Positions 16,050 to 24,812 of a DNA stretch of 64,000 nucleotides are shown piece by piece. A program made the position numbers and the translations under genes. Position 1 is the stretch's first letter, and every line of letters begins with the position of its first letter. The notes beneath the pieces are model-generated. The model did no database searches and was not told the DNA's origin. It saw nothing but the letters and a program-made list of their open reading frames with translations. This DNA comes from Pseudalkalibacillus sp051842935 (GTDB lineage: Bacteria; Bacillota; Bacilli; Bacillales; Fictibacillaceae). The stretch lies in contig NZ_JBPXRR010000001.1 in NCBI RefSeq assembly GCF_051842935.1, forward strand, positions 1,364,001 to 1,428,000, written 5' to 3'.

Positions 16050-16814
16050 ATGTTGCTTGAAACTATACCGGATGTGCAACTACAGGACCTTGACGGGAAA
16101 ACTTTTTCAACGGCACAACTGAAGGGCAAGAAAGCACTGATCTTCATGTGGGCATCCTGGTGAAGATGCCGGGAGCAACTGCCTGGATGGCAGGAATTCT
16201 ATGAGCAAATGGCAAGAGAAGATTTTGAGATTTTATCTGTAGCAGTCGATCTACAAGGTCCTGAAGTGGTCAAACCTTATGTGGAAGGAACCACATTCAC
16301 GACAGTCGTTGATACGGAGAACAAACTGAGTAGTCTTTTCCAATTTAAAATTGTCCCGAACGGAATTTTTGTAGATGAAAATGGAACGATTAGGTTGATC
16401 AAGCAAGGCTTTAAAGTGACGGAGAAAACACATCTCGATGCCGTCAAGCAGTTACTGGACGAAAAAGTAGAAAAGATAGAGTTGGAAGACTCCTATTATT
16501 CACCACCATCCCAAGTCGAACAGGTGCAAATCCAACTGGCCGAAACAAAATACAAGCTCGGTATGCAATACTTGAAAAACGAACAAAAGGAAGATGCATT
16601 GAAGGAACTGGACGAAGCCCTTCAGTTAGATCCGGATAACTTCCTTATTCGAAAGCAAAGATGGTATATCCGCCACCCTGAGAAATTTACGGATAAGATC
16701 GATACCGACTGGCAACAAACGCTTCTGAAACAAGAGAGGGAAGAAGAGGCGAAGAAGAACGGTGAGCTTGATTGTGGTCCTGAAGGGTGTGAAATCCCAG
16801 GAACCAGTCAGTAG
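16050..16814 (+). CDS. Thioredoxin-fold/TPR protein with in-frame TGA (candidate selenoprotein)
   Basis: Read through TGA 16161-16163, this frame encodes 254 residues. The TlpA/ResA-like half begins LETIPDVQLQDLDGKTF; the active site reads FMWASW-TGA-RCREQLP, so residue 38, where thioredoxin-fold proteins have their nucleophilic Cys, is TGA. Coding continues with SVAVDLQ, VPNGIFVDENG (cis-Pro region) and a C-terminal TPR-like part (KLGMQYLKNEQ, ALKELDEALQLDPDN), ending with a CGPEGC motif. No signal peptide, so cytosolic. ATG 16050 follows AAAGGAG at 7 nt; ATG 16026 is an alternative. The hairpin after TGA fits a SECIS. The motif is UxC instead of UxxC, which is odd. The alternative is a pseudogene, but the downstream frame is intact. 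Confidence 0.72.
16161..16201 (+). promoter_or_regulatory. Candidate bacterial SECIS element
   Basis: Immediately 3' of the TGA: stem CTGCC (16179-16183) with GGCAG (16189-16193), loop TGGAT, G at loop position 2, loop starting 20 nt after the TGA. An outer GGAG/TTCT helix can form across a 3x3 internal loop. Size and spacing fit the known bacterial SECIS range of about 16-37 nt from UGA to loop. Confidence 0.6.
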
Positions 16815-16848
16815 TCTAAAATCAATAAAACCTGAATTCTATGTATCT

Positions 16849-16878
16849 AGAGGACTCTTCAGAGTTCCTCTTTTTTTT
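16849..16878 (+). terminator. Rho-independent terminator
   Basis: GAGGACTCT-TC-AGAGTTCCTC with one bulge, followed by eight T. It closes the thioredoxin/TPR gene. Confidence 0.82.
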
Positions 16879-16900
16879 ATGAAATGATTATAAGATTAAA

Positions 16901-17179
16901 CTAATAACGGGCGAAGAAAGTCTTGATTCTCATGAAACGATACATGATTCGTGCATGTCGACCTACCTCTGTGTCATATTGCATTTCCTCTCGTAACCTC
17001 TCCATGAATTCCAGGTCACATTCTAAACAAGGTCCATACATTTCATAACACTCATCATGTATTTTACAAGCAGCATCAACATCGTTAATTGGAAACCCTG
17101 GTCCGCTGCAGCCGGGTCCACAATATCTGTAACCTGGAAAAATACAAAAACCCTTCTTGGTTCGCCGATCTTCAAACAT
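16901..17179 (-). CDS. Phospholipase A2-like small protein
   Basis: A 92-residue Cys-rich protein. It has the calcium-binding loop YCGPGCSGPG and the catalytic helix INDVDAACKIHDECYEMYG with the His-Asp pair (HDECY) of the secreted/parvoviral phospholipase A2 fold. The CxxHDxCY pattern matches secreted PLA2 closely. No signal peptide is visible, so it may act inside the cell or on the spore. GGGAGG 8 nt upstream of ATG 17179 sets the start; a GTG at 17200 is less likely. Stand-alone. Enzyme activity is inferred from motifs only. Confidence 0.8.
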   Translation of the reverse strand: MFEDRRTKKGFCIFPGYRYCGPGCSGPGFPINDVDAACKIHDECYEMYGPCLECDLEFMERLREEMQYDTEVGRHARIMYRFMRIKTFFARY

Positions 17180-17419
17180 TTTTTGAACCTCCCTTGTCAC
17201 CTACTAGGTATCTATGAACTAGTAATACTATATGACTTGTCCAATGGGATGGATTGTTTGAACACCTAACAATTCACGGAAAAGACTGGCTCTTAATGAA
17301 GATTTGCAAAAAATGTGTACAACCTTCTAGTACACTTGTCCAAACAAAAGTGCCAGACATGCATACGGTGATAATAAGAAGTAAACCTTCTTTAATTCAC
17401 TGGAGAAAGGAGTTTTTTT

Positions 17420-17509
17420 ATGTCATACGGACGTGGAAATGGTTTCGCTTTGATCGTCGTATTGTTTGTCCTACTCATCATTGTAGGGTGTGCTTTCGTA
17501 AGCTGGTAG
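17420..17509 (+). CDS. YjcZ family sporulation peptide
   Basis: A 29-residue peptide beginning MSYGRGNGFALIVVLFVLL and ending VSW. This is the canonical tiny Bacillus YjcZ-type protein: Gly/Tyr-rich head, one membrane helix. AGAAAGGAG lies 7-8 nt upstream of the ATG. It is monocistronic with its own terminator. Function unknown; sporulation expression is inferred from family. Confidence 0.88.
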   Translation: MSYGRGNGFALIVVLFVLLIIVGCAFVSW

Positions 17510-17545
17510 GACCTTTCCTGTAGAAGTCAGGTGAGGTAAGTAAAG

Positions 17546-17573
17546 AGGGTGGCTATCATAGTCACCTTTTTCT
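17546..17573 (+). terminator. Terminator of the YjcZ gene
   Basis: GGTGGCTA-TCA-TAGTCACC (17548-17566), 8 bp with one G-T pair, followed by five T. Confidence 0.8.
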
Positions 17574-17619
17574 ATTCTTAAATGAGATACATGTGAGGAA
17601 GTTGCGGTGATTTTTTACA

Positions 17620-17656
17620 TAAAAATGCTCCATCAGCGTGTAGGCCGATAGAGCAC
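17620..17656 (-). terminator. Terminator of the Rieske-domain gene
   Basis: On the minus strand an 11-bp stem (17645-17655 with 17626-17636) followed by TTTTT, 15 nt after the stop of the Rieske gene. Confidence 0.82.
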
Positions 17657-17670
17657 TATTATTTTTACCA

Positions 17671-19431
17671 TTATTCTTCTTCAAATAGCCTCTCTCCGCG
17701 TTGTAGCCTCATCGCAATGGTAGCCATGTGTGGCATTTCGCGGGAAGTTGGAGCGTGACCTGCAAGATAGCGGGTGACAGCAACAATCAACGTTTCCTGA
17801 GCCCGTTTTGCGAGAGAACTTTCATCCTTTTCCCATTCATCATGTTCCATTAATGCTGCTTCATACATTTGGAAAGAGTGGAATTCAGCATCCTCCCGTA
17901 ATAAAGCATGCCCTAATGTATTGAAGAGACTTGATTTATCACCATTATTGGAAAGATAGGTCACCACCCATTTCGCAGCCTCCGTAACTTGCTGCTGCTT
18001 ATTCATAAGATCCAGCAGTTCAGATAGGTTATCAGAATCTAACGGCTCGTCGGTCGGTTTCGGCTTTCTTGCTTTCGGCATGTTCAAAAACCGGTCCAAA
18101 TAAACGCTCATCGCCGCATGGAAAACACCGCGTGTCAATTCAACCGTTCTCGAACGTTTCAACGATTGATGCACCGCATGCGCATGGGTGAAAGTGTGCA
18201 ATACTGTAATCCAATCGCTGAAATCATTCTGCGTATGAAAATGGGCGATCCGTTCGGCTGCTGCTAATGAAACCAGCTGCGCAAGTCTCTCAGGAGAAAG
18301 ACCACTTTCTAATGATTCCATCATAACCTGTACGGTTTCCACAGGTCGATCAGATAGGATCTGCTCAAGAATCGCTTCTTCATCAATGGATGTCTCTGAT
18401 CCTTCATTTTTTAGAATATCAGGAAGTTTTTCAAACGCTTGGTGTAAGGGTTTAACCAAATTGACCGGCGATTGCCAACTGTGTGATTCTTCACTTCGAG
18501 TTACATTCGAAATCCCTGGTAAGAGGGAAGAAAGAATGTACGGACGAGATTCATCCCCGATATGCTCCAATATTTCGAACGCTTTGTTATGGAAATCAAG
18601 GGTATGTCCGGCATTGATGTAAAAGTGGTCTGTAACAGCAGTCATCATCATATCTGAAATCTGTTCATCGGACCAACACGTTTCAATTGCAGTCAACAGT
18701 ACTCGTTCAGCACCTTGCTGGTCCCGGACTTCGACACAATGTCGATACCATTTCATCAATTGTTCTTTCGTTTGATTTTCTCCAAGATCGGTTTGCGGCA
18801 AAGAGCCTAACAAAAAACGTGTCCCCATCCCTGAACTTTCTCTTGCAACATGTACCAATCCTTGATACAACGCTAAAATCTGACCTGTTTTATCAAGTTT
18901 GGGCAAGACGTTCGTCATGGCTGTCAAAATTGTCAAACCTGATCTCCAGCCACTTTGCCGATGTTTCGTGCCGAACTCAATTCCTACTTTGGAAATTTCA
19001 GTAGGGGACACGCCTGCTTCGACCAACCCGACGACTGCCTTGGCAATTACAAGGCTTAAACTTTGTTCTAGTCCTTCTCGTAACCGTCTTTGGAGTTTCT
19101 GGATGGTGGTTTTCTGATGAGGGACCGGTACGACATACACTTGATCATTTACAACTTCAACCGGATAAGTCGGTACATCATCTGCCCATGGGTCGAGTGT
19201 TCCGCCACTTTTCACATCAAAGCGTGCATGGTGCCAATGACAAGTGAGGATACCATCGCACAAGCTTCCCATATGAAGCGGGAACCCCATATGTGGGCAA
19301 CGATTATCCACAGCGTGAATTTCTCCATCATGCACAAAGACAGCAATTCCATGATTCCCGCCTTTAATGACTTTTGCGCCTTCTTGTTTCAAATTTTCAA
19401 TTGATCCTGCTTCGATTTTTTCTTCCAACAT
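17671..19431 (-). CDS. Rieske [2Fe-2S] protein with long helical C-terminal region
   Basis: A 586-residue protein. Residues 1-105 form a Rieske ferredoxin domain with the full cluster-ligand set: CPHMGFPLHMGSLCDG and CHWHHARFD (Cys-His and Cys-x-x-His pairs). The remaining 480 residues are predicted helical, contain many histidines (for example HTFTHAHAVHQSL), and match no domain I know. No signal peptide or membrane segment. It presumably delivers or receives electrons, or senses redox state, with the helical part acting as scaffold or enzyme. GGAGGGTTCAC before the ATG. Monocistronic. The Rieske call is firm; the function of the rest is open. Confidence 0.85.
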   Translation of the reverse strand: MLEEKIEAGSIENLKQEGAKVIKGGNHGIAVFVHDGEIHAVDNRCPHMGFPLHMGSLCDGILTCHWHHARFDVKSGGTLDPWADDVPTYPVEVVNDQVYVVPVPHQKTTIQKLQRRLREGLEQSLSLVIAKAVVGLVEAGVSPTEISKVGIEFGTKHRQSGWRSGLTILTAMTNVLPKLDKTGQILALYQGLVHVARESSGMGTRFLLGSLPQTDLGENQTKEQLMKWYRHCVEVRDQQGAERVLLTAIETCWSDEQISDMMMTAVTDHFYINAGHTLDFHNKAFEILEHIGDESRPYILSSLLPGISNVTRSEESHSWQSPVNLVKPLHQAFEKLPDILKNEGSETSIDEEAILEQILSDRPVETVQVMMESLESGLSPERLAQLVSLAAAERIAHFHTQNDFSDWITVLHTFTHAHAVHQSLKRSRTVELTRGVFHAAMSVYLDRFLNMPKARKPKPTDEPLDSDNLSELLDLMNKQQQVTEAAKWVVTYLSNNGDKSSLFNTLGHALLREDAEFHSFQMYEAALMEHDEWEKDESSLAKRAQETLIVAVTRYLAGHAPTSREMPHMATIAMRLQRGERLFEEE

Positions 19432-19607
19432 GTGAACCCTCCTTTGTTTTTCTACACCTATTAGTTTAAATTAACGATTTTCATCTTGAATCCTTCATAA
19501 GTAGAAACATCTCTCATTCAAAAGTCTGAGATGAACAATTTCCAAATAATGCATAAAGGCGAATCTACATGGAAAGCTAAAAGAAATGAACAGCAGGAGA
19601 GTTCTTC

Positions 19608-21140
19608 ATGGGCTATCGAAAAAAACCGATCCGAAAATCTTTAGACAAGTCAGAACCTCACGCTTTCGAAGTTACCGATCGACCAAGACCGCTTTCTTCA
19701 AACATGGAAGAAAATGTGGAGGTCATTACACAAGCCCTGGGAAACAGTTCCGATTTACAAGTGAAAAGATTCACGCTCATGTCGGCAAAATCGAAGAACG
19801 CGTCTCTGATCTTTTTGAAGGGGATTGTAGATGCTTCAACAGTCAATCATTTTACGACGAATTTGGTCATTCAAAGAACGGATGAGGTTACTCAACAATC
19901 TAAGGAATTGCCGATCGGTGAACTTGAACAGTTTGAGAATCTGAATGAATTAATACAATCCATCCTATCAGGTGATGCGGTATTACTGATGGAGGGTGAA
20001 GAGCTTGGTTATGTAATTGATGCGGACAATCAAAATTTCAGAGGTGTTCAGGAGTCTACGGCTGAACCTGTGGTCCGGGGACCGAAAGAGGCCTTCACGG
20101 AATCCATTGAACTGAATACAGCTATGGTTCGGAGAAAAATCAGAGATCCGAACTTACGGGTCAAATCCAAGGTCATTGGACGCTCCACCCGGACAGATGT
20201 AGCAGTCTTGTTTCTTGAAGGAGTGGTCAATGAAAAGATCGTAGAAGAAGTCAATCAACGGCTTGACCGGATCGACATCGATGCGATTTTAGAAAGTGGA
20301 AACATAGAGGAATTGATAGAAGATGAGACGTATTCACCGTTTCCAACTACATTCAATTCTGAAAAACCGGATGTCATCGCTGCTGGATTGTTGGAAGGCA
20401 AAGTCGCCATTATTGTAAACGGATCCCCATTCGTCTTATTGGTTCCAGCCCTTTTCGTACAATTCTTCCATTCAGCAGAAGATTCCTACCAGCGGTGGGA
20501 CATATCAAGTTTACTGCGATTATTAAGGGTTTTCAGCTTCTTCGTCTCCTTGCTTGGGCCTGCTTTTTACATTGCACTGAGTACATTCCATCAAGAGATG
20601 TTGCCGACGAATCTGTTGATCAGTCTTGCTGCACAAAGAGAAGGGATCCCTTTTCCAGCCATTTTCGAAGCGATTTTAATGGAAGTGACGCTTGAGATAC
20701 TGAGAGAAGCGGGAATTCGATTGCCTGTCGCTGTTGGACAGACGATATCCATTGTAGGGGCATTAGTCGTTGGACAGGCAGCTGTGGAAGCTGGCTTCGT
20801 TTCGCCTGCCATGGTCATCGTCGTTTCCATCACAGCGATTTCAAATTTCATCATTCCTTCGTACAATTTGGCCATTTCAATCCGTATACTTCGATTTTTA
20901 TTTATGATGTTTGCTGCTACATTCGGTCTTTATGGAATAGCTTTAGGATTATTCGCGCTTTCCTTACATCTCTGTAGCTTACGTTCATTTGGTATTCCAT
21001 ACATGTCGCCATTGGCACCATCAAATTTGCAAGACCAGAAAGATACCCTTATCCGTTTGCCACAAAATCTTTTATTCACTCGACCTAAACTGTTGAGTCA
21101 GAAGGATGTCGTCCGACAAAAGACAAAAGGGTCAAAATGA
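19608..21140 (+). CDS. Spore germination protein, GerA family (subunit A)
   Basis: A 510-residue germinant receptor A subunit. A cytosolic N-terminal domain (about 1-270) includes the family stretch SKNASLIFLKGIVD and GRSTRTDVAVLFLEGV; then four to five transmembrane segments with PFVLLVPALFVQFFHSAED and PVAVGQTISIVGALVVGQAA, which are diagnostic. It assembles with B and C subunits in the spore inner membrane and responds to nutrients. CAGGAGA precedes the ATG. First gene of an A-C-x-B operon; the C subunit follows with 13 nt between. Confidence 0.95.
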   Translation: MGYRKKPIRKSLDKSEPHAFEVTDRPRPLSSNMEENVEVITQALGNSSDLQVKRFTLMSAKSKNASLIFLKGIVDASTVNHFTTNLVIQRTDEVTQQSKELPIGELEQFENLNELIQSILSGDAVLLMEGEELGYVIDADNQNFRGVQESTAEPVVRGPKEAFTESIELNTAMVRRKIRDPNLRVKSKVIGRSTRTDVAVLFLEGVVNEKIVEEVNQRLDRIDIDAILESGNIEELIEDETYSPFPTTFNSEKPDVIAAGLLEGKVAIIVNGSPFVLLVPALFVQFFHSAEDSYQRWDISSLLRLLRVFSFFVSLLGPAFYIALSTFHQEMLPTNLLISLAAQREGIPFPAIFEAILMEVTLEILREAGIRLPVAVGQTISIVGALVVGQAAVEAGFVSPAMVIVVSITAISNFIIPSYNLAISIRILRFLFMMFAATFGLYGIALGLFALSLHLCSLRSFGIPYMSPLAPSNLQDQKDTLIRLPQNLLFTRPKLLSQKDVVRQKTKGSK

Positions 21141-21153
21141 AAGGGAGATCGTG

Positions 21154-22350
21154 ATGAAACTGAGATTGATCGTAGTCTATATTTCCCTTCTCATCTTAAG
21201 CGGGTGTTGGAACAGCAGGGAATTGAATGAAATTGGAATAGCGGTGGGTTTAGGAATCGATAAGACAGAAGATGATCAAGTTCTTCTCACTGTCCAACTG
21301 GTCAATCCTGCTGAAATCTCGACAAAACAATCCGGTGGATCACGTGCACCGATTGTAACGTATCAAGAAAAAGGGGATTCACTGTTTGAAGCCTTACGAA
21401 GGATGACCAAAACCGTCCCTCGTAAAACGTATTTTCCACACCTACGGATGCTCGTAATTGGAGAGAAGGCTGCTGAAGAAGGTATTGCCACTTCGCTAGA
21501 TTTAATGGAACGTGATCAGGAATTCCGACCTGATTTTTACGTCGTCATTGCAAAGGATCACGATGCACAAGACATTCTTGATCTCTTGGTACCTGTCGAA
21601 AAGATTACAGCGCAAAACCTTTTTACCAAGCTGGAAACTTCATCAAAAGTTTGGGCACCTACCGCCGCTTTGAAATTCGGAGATTTGCTGGATCAGTTTA
21701 CAAGCCAGGGTAAGCATCCTGTCATCAGTGGTGTACAGATTATAGGGGATGAGAAAGCAGGAAAACAGATGGAAAATTTACAGTCAGTAGATCCATCGAC
21801 GAGACTTCAATACAATGATTTGGCAGTTTTTGAAGGGGATCGATTAAAAGGCTGGCTGGATGAGTCTCAGAGCAAAGGGTACAACTATATCATCAGTGAT
21901 GTCACCAGCACAATTGTGAACATTCCTTGTAAGGAAGAAAAGGACAGCATATCCATAGAGATATTGAATACAAATTCAAAAATGACCAGCAAAATGATGA
22001 ATGGTCAGCCTCATATGGAGGTAAATGTAAAAGCTACTGGGAACGTAGGAGAGGTCGAGTGTCCTATCAATTTGCAGACTTCCGAAACGATCGAGCGATT
22101 GGAGAAGCAAACCGAGAAAGATATTGAAATGCAAATCAACCATGCAATCACTGTAGCGAAAGAAGATTTCCAGCTTGATATTTTTGGTTTTGGAGATGAG
22201 ATCCATCGTGCACATCCTGCTTATTGGAAACGCATCAAATCAAAATGGGATGAAACTTTCGTCGATATGCCAATTAACGTCAAGGTTGAGGTGAATATCC
22301 GTCAATCCGGAAGAAGAAGTAATCCATTCATCAATAACTTGAAGGAGTAA
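21154..22350 (+). CDS. Spore germination lipoprotein, Ger(x)C family (subunit C)
   Basis: A 398-residue lipoprotein subunit of the germinant receptor. The start at ATG 21154 follows AAGGGAG; signal peptide ends LILSGC, then WNSRELNEIGIAVGLGIDK, the standard GerC N-terminus. Three mixed alpha/beta domains follow, as in solved GerBC. It is anchored on the outer face of the spore inner membrane. An upstream in-frame ATG at 21106 lies inside the A gene and would hide the signal peptide. Order A-C-small-B matches GerK-like operons. Confidence 0.94.
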   Translation: MKLRLIVVYISLLILSGCWNSRELNEIGIAVGLGIDKTEDDQVLLTVQLVNPAEISTKQSGGSRAPIVTYQEKGDSLFEALRRMTKTVPRKTYFPHLRMLVIGEKAAEEGIATSLDLMERDQEFRPDFYVVIAKDHDAQDILDLLVPVEKITAQNLFTKLETSSKVWAPTAALKFGDLLDQFTSQGKHPVISGVQIIGDEKAGKQMENLQSVDPSTRLQYNDLAVFEGDRLKGWLDESQSKGYNYIISDVTSTIVNIPCKEEKDSISIEILNTNSKMTSKMMNGQPHMEVNVKATGNVGEVECPINLQTSETIERLEKQTEKDIEMQINHAITVAKEDFQLDIFGFGDEIHRAHPAYWKRIKSKWDETFVDMPINVKVEVNIRQSGRRSNPFINNLKE

Positions 22351-22354
22351 TCCC

Positions 22355-22588
22355 ATGTGGAATTTCTTATTCATTTTCATTGCAATCATTATTATTATCG
22401 GTATGGATGGTGTTCCCTTATGGAAGGTACGCAACAAAAGGGCATTGTTGGTATTCGGGGTTACATTGTGTATCGGTCTCGGATTGTTGATCTATCAGAA
22501 TACGGGAAGAATGATTCCATCACCATTATTATGGATACAATCGATATTAAGTCCGATCACAGAAAAGTTTTATGAAATCTTCAAGTAA
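22355..22588 (+). CDS. Small membrane protein in the ger operon (D-like subunit)
   Basis: A 77-residue protein with two transmembrane helices (about residues 2-22 and 29-47) and an amphipathic tail. It lies between gerC and gerB with gaps of 4 and 15 nt, so it is translated with them. Small two-helix proteins are known next to several germinant receptor operons and modulate germination in B. subtilis and B. megaterium; that role is inferred by position. GAAGGAGTAATCCC precedes the ATG. Confidence 0.8.
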   Translation: MWNFLFIFIAIIIIIGMDGVPLWKVRNKRALLVFGVTLCIGLGLLIYQNTGRMIPSPLLWIQSILSPITEKFYEIFK

Positions 22589-22603
22589 CAAAGGAGGATG
22601 GAG

Positions 22604-23701
22604 ATGATTGAAAAGGGAAAGATCAGTGTCCGCCAATTTACGATCCTCGTTCTTTTTTATGTCATCGGAACAACGATTTTGGTCATTCCATCTATCCTTG
22701 CTACTAATGCGAAACAAGATACATGGATATCCGGCTTAATCAGTTTAGGGATAGGGTTATCTGTAACCCTCTTATATTATAAGCTTGCATCAAAGTACCC
22801 AGAGAAAAATTTTGCGGAGATCCTGGAAGCCCTCTTTGGGAAATGGATCGGAAAGATCGTCTCCATCATTTACCTCATCTTGTTCGTGTTTCTGCTTTGT
22901 GTTTTTGTACTTAGGGACATAGGGGATTTCATGGTGACGGTGATGATGGTCGAAACACCGATACAAGCTATCCATATCAGTTTTCTACTTGTTGTCATCC
23001 TAGCGGTTCGACTAGGGTTGGAGACGTTTTCCCGTGCTGGTGAATTATTTCTTCCCTGGGTCCTTCTGTTATATTTTGTTTTATTGTTCACGATTGCTCC
23101 TCAAATCGACATACGTAAGGTACAACCTGTGTTAGAGAACGGACTCAAACCGGTCCTTCATGCAAGCTTTTCCTTTCTCACATTTCCTTTTTTAGAACTC
23201 ATCGTATTCATGATGATCATACCGTATGTGAACCGACCTGAAAAAACGAAGAATGGAATGTTGATCGGCACAATGGTTGGTGGCGTTCTTCTTATACTTG
23301 TTTCATCAGTTTCTATACTGGTTGCTGGAGTAGAAGAGACGACAGAAAGCATATATTCAAGTTATGACCTTGCAAAACAAATCAATCTGGGAGGATTCTT
23401 CCAACGAGTTGAAGCGATGGTGGCATTCATTTGGTTTACAACGGTCTTCATGAAGCTGACGATCTTAACATACGTCGTATCGCTAGGGCTCGCACAGACA
23501 CTCGAAATCAAGGATTATAAAGTGCTGACTTTGCCACTAGGATTGCTTATGTACGTACTGGCAAATAATATTTTTCCAAATGTGGCATTTCTCATTGAGT
23601 TCACCGAAACGATGCAAATTTACGTATTTCTGTTCGGATTTGTGTTTCCTCTCATTTTATGGGGCGTTTCCCTCGTAAGAAGAGAAGATACACTAAATTG
23701 A
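22604..23701 (+). CDS. Spore germination permease, GerB family (subunit B)
   Basis: A 365-residue, ten-TM member of the APC-like endospore germination permease family. The N-terminus KGKISVRQFTILVLFYVIGT is characteristic, as is FPFLELIVFMMIIPYV. In GerAB the ligand (L-alanine) binds this subunit. The start is ATG 22604, 7 nt after AAGGAGG; ATG 22598 is too close to the site. It is the last gene, ending 3 nt before the convergent DUF2515 gene with no visible terminator between. Confidence 0.94.
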   Translation: MIEKGKISVRQFTILVLFYVIGTTILVIPSILATNAKQDTWISGLISLGIGLSVTLLYYKLASKYPEKNFAEILEALFGKWIGKIVSIIYLILFVFLLCVFVLRDIGDFMVTVMMVETPIQAIHISFLLVVILAVRLGLETFSRAGELFLPWVLLLYFVLLFTIAPQIDIRKVQPVLENGLKPVLHASFSFLTFPFLELIVFMMIIPYVNRPEKTKNGMLIGTMVGGVLLILVSSVSILVAGVEETTESIYSSYDLAKQINLGGFFQRVEAMVAFIWFTTVFMKLTILTYVVSLGLAQTLEIKDYKVLTLPLGLLMYVLANNIFPNVAFLIEFTETMQIYVFLFGFVFPLILWGVSLVRREDTLN

Positions 23702-23704
23702 ACC

Positions 23705-24748
23705 TCACCTACGCTCAAATATCGCTTTCTTTGTGTATACCGCAAGGCTGAGTTTTTCCAGTGAGCTGCAGTAGTTCTTTTTAACACTGTTACTCTCATC
23801 TCCAAGTGTTGGAGAAAACAAGTCATTCGGCAATGCTCCTTGGTACCAATCGTGAATCATTGGAGCTTCATGGTCCACATCAGGCCATACATATTGAAGT
23901 TGTGGACTGTAAAGTTTCGGGACACCTTTTTTCAAGTTGCAGGATTTGATTTGTGGGTTGAATAGTCTACCTGGCAAGGAAACTTTCACATCATGGAAGA
24001 GGTGTGGCCAGAAGTCTTTTCTTGATGCCGTATGATTTTGTTTGAAAGCCCAGTTGAGTACGGATTGTAGGTGACCTGAAGACTGGAAAAGAATCGCATA
24101 CAGACATTTTCCGATGCTGATTCGTTCCTCTAGGGACGTAAAATCGTGAACGATGCGACCAAGTAAATTAACTCTACTGGATCCTTCTTCATAGGGAAAT
24201 AGAATGTAGTTGAGATTCAACAGGTCTTGGAGGGCAAACGATGTTTTGTCCATGATCTTCACTTTATATTCTTCATTCTGGATAATTCTTGTTTCAATAT
24301 AGTTCTGTTCATTGATGATCAGAGCGATGGTCAACTTGGACTGATCCTCGTCGCGCCAAAAGTCATTCCAGTTCTTTTCCATGAAACGTGAAACATGAAA
24401 ATGATGAAGTAATGAAAACAAAGGAGCTCGCTGTCTCTTACTAGCTTCATAAAGCAATAACTGAGGAAAAGCATCCTGGAAAATCAACCAATTTCCCCGT
24501 TCAAGCCACATGAAATAATGAGTCCTTTCCTCTTCAGAAAGAAGCTTAGGAAGAAATTCTCCTTTCAGATCCGTCATATTCCAACCAGCATTTCTCGAGA
24601 CCATGTGGGCAAGGAAAGACCAGTCAATTTCAGGGTTCCTTCGAAAATAGTCCAAGTAAGCCATCGTCCTGGTTACGTTGTTTACGTTCAATGCTTTGGT
24701 CTCTTGTTGGATGGAGTGTACAAGCTCCATATAATGAGAATCATGCAT
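23705..24748 (-). CDS. DUF2515 (YppC-like) protein
   Basis: A 347-residue soluble protein resembling Bacillus YppC (DUF2515), function unknown. The start is ATG 24748 with GAGGAGG 7 nt upstream; the frame extends ten codons further without support. Features are a conserved FRRNPEIDWSFLAHMVSRNAGWNM and a C-terminal PMIHDWYQGALPNDLFSP. No membrane segments or signal peptide. Divergent from sqhC with 64 nt between starts, so the two may share regulation, and convergent with gerB. Confidence 0.8.
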   Translation of the reverse strand: MHDSHYMELVHSIQQETKALNVNNVTRTMAYLDYFRRNPEIDWSFLAHMVSRNAGWNMTDLKGEFLPKLLSEEERTHYFMWLERGNWLIFQDAFPQLLLYEASKRQRAPLFSLLHHFHVSRFMEKNWNDFWRDEDQSKLTIALIINEQNYIETRIIQNEEYKVKIMDKTSFALQDLLNLNYILFPYEEGSSRVNLLGRIVHDFTSLEERISIGKCLYAILFQSSGHLQSVLNWAFKQNHTASRKDFWPHLFHDVKVSLPGRLFNPQIKSCNLKKGVPKLYSPQLQYVWPDVDHEAPMIHDWYQGALPNDLFSPTLGDESNSVKKNYCSSLEKLSLAVYTKKAIFERR

Positions 24749-24812
24749 ATTTGCACCTCCTCTAAGTGTGATGTCCACTCAAACCTCTGAATAAGATGGT
24801 GAAAGGAGGTTG

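Noticed and set aside
16161..16163. Thioredoxin/TPR gene as a pseudogene with a nonsense mutation
   Set aside because: The frame after the TGA is intact with conserved motifs to a proper stop and terminator, and a second gene shows the same pattern. It remains the main alternative if no Sec machinery exists.
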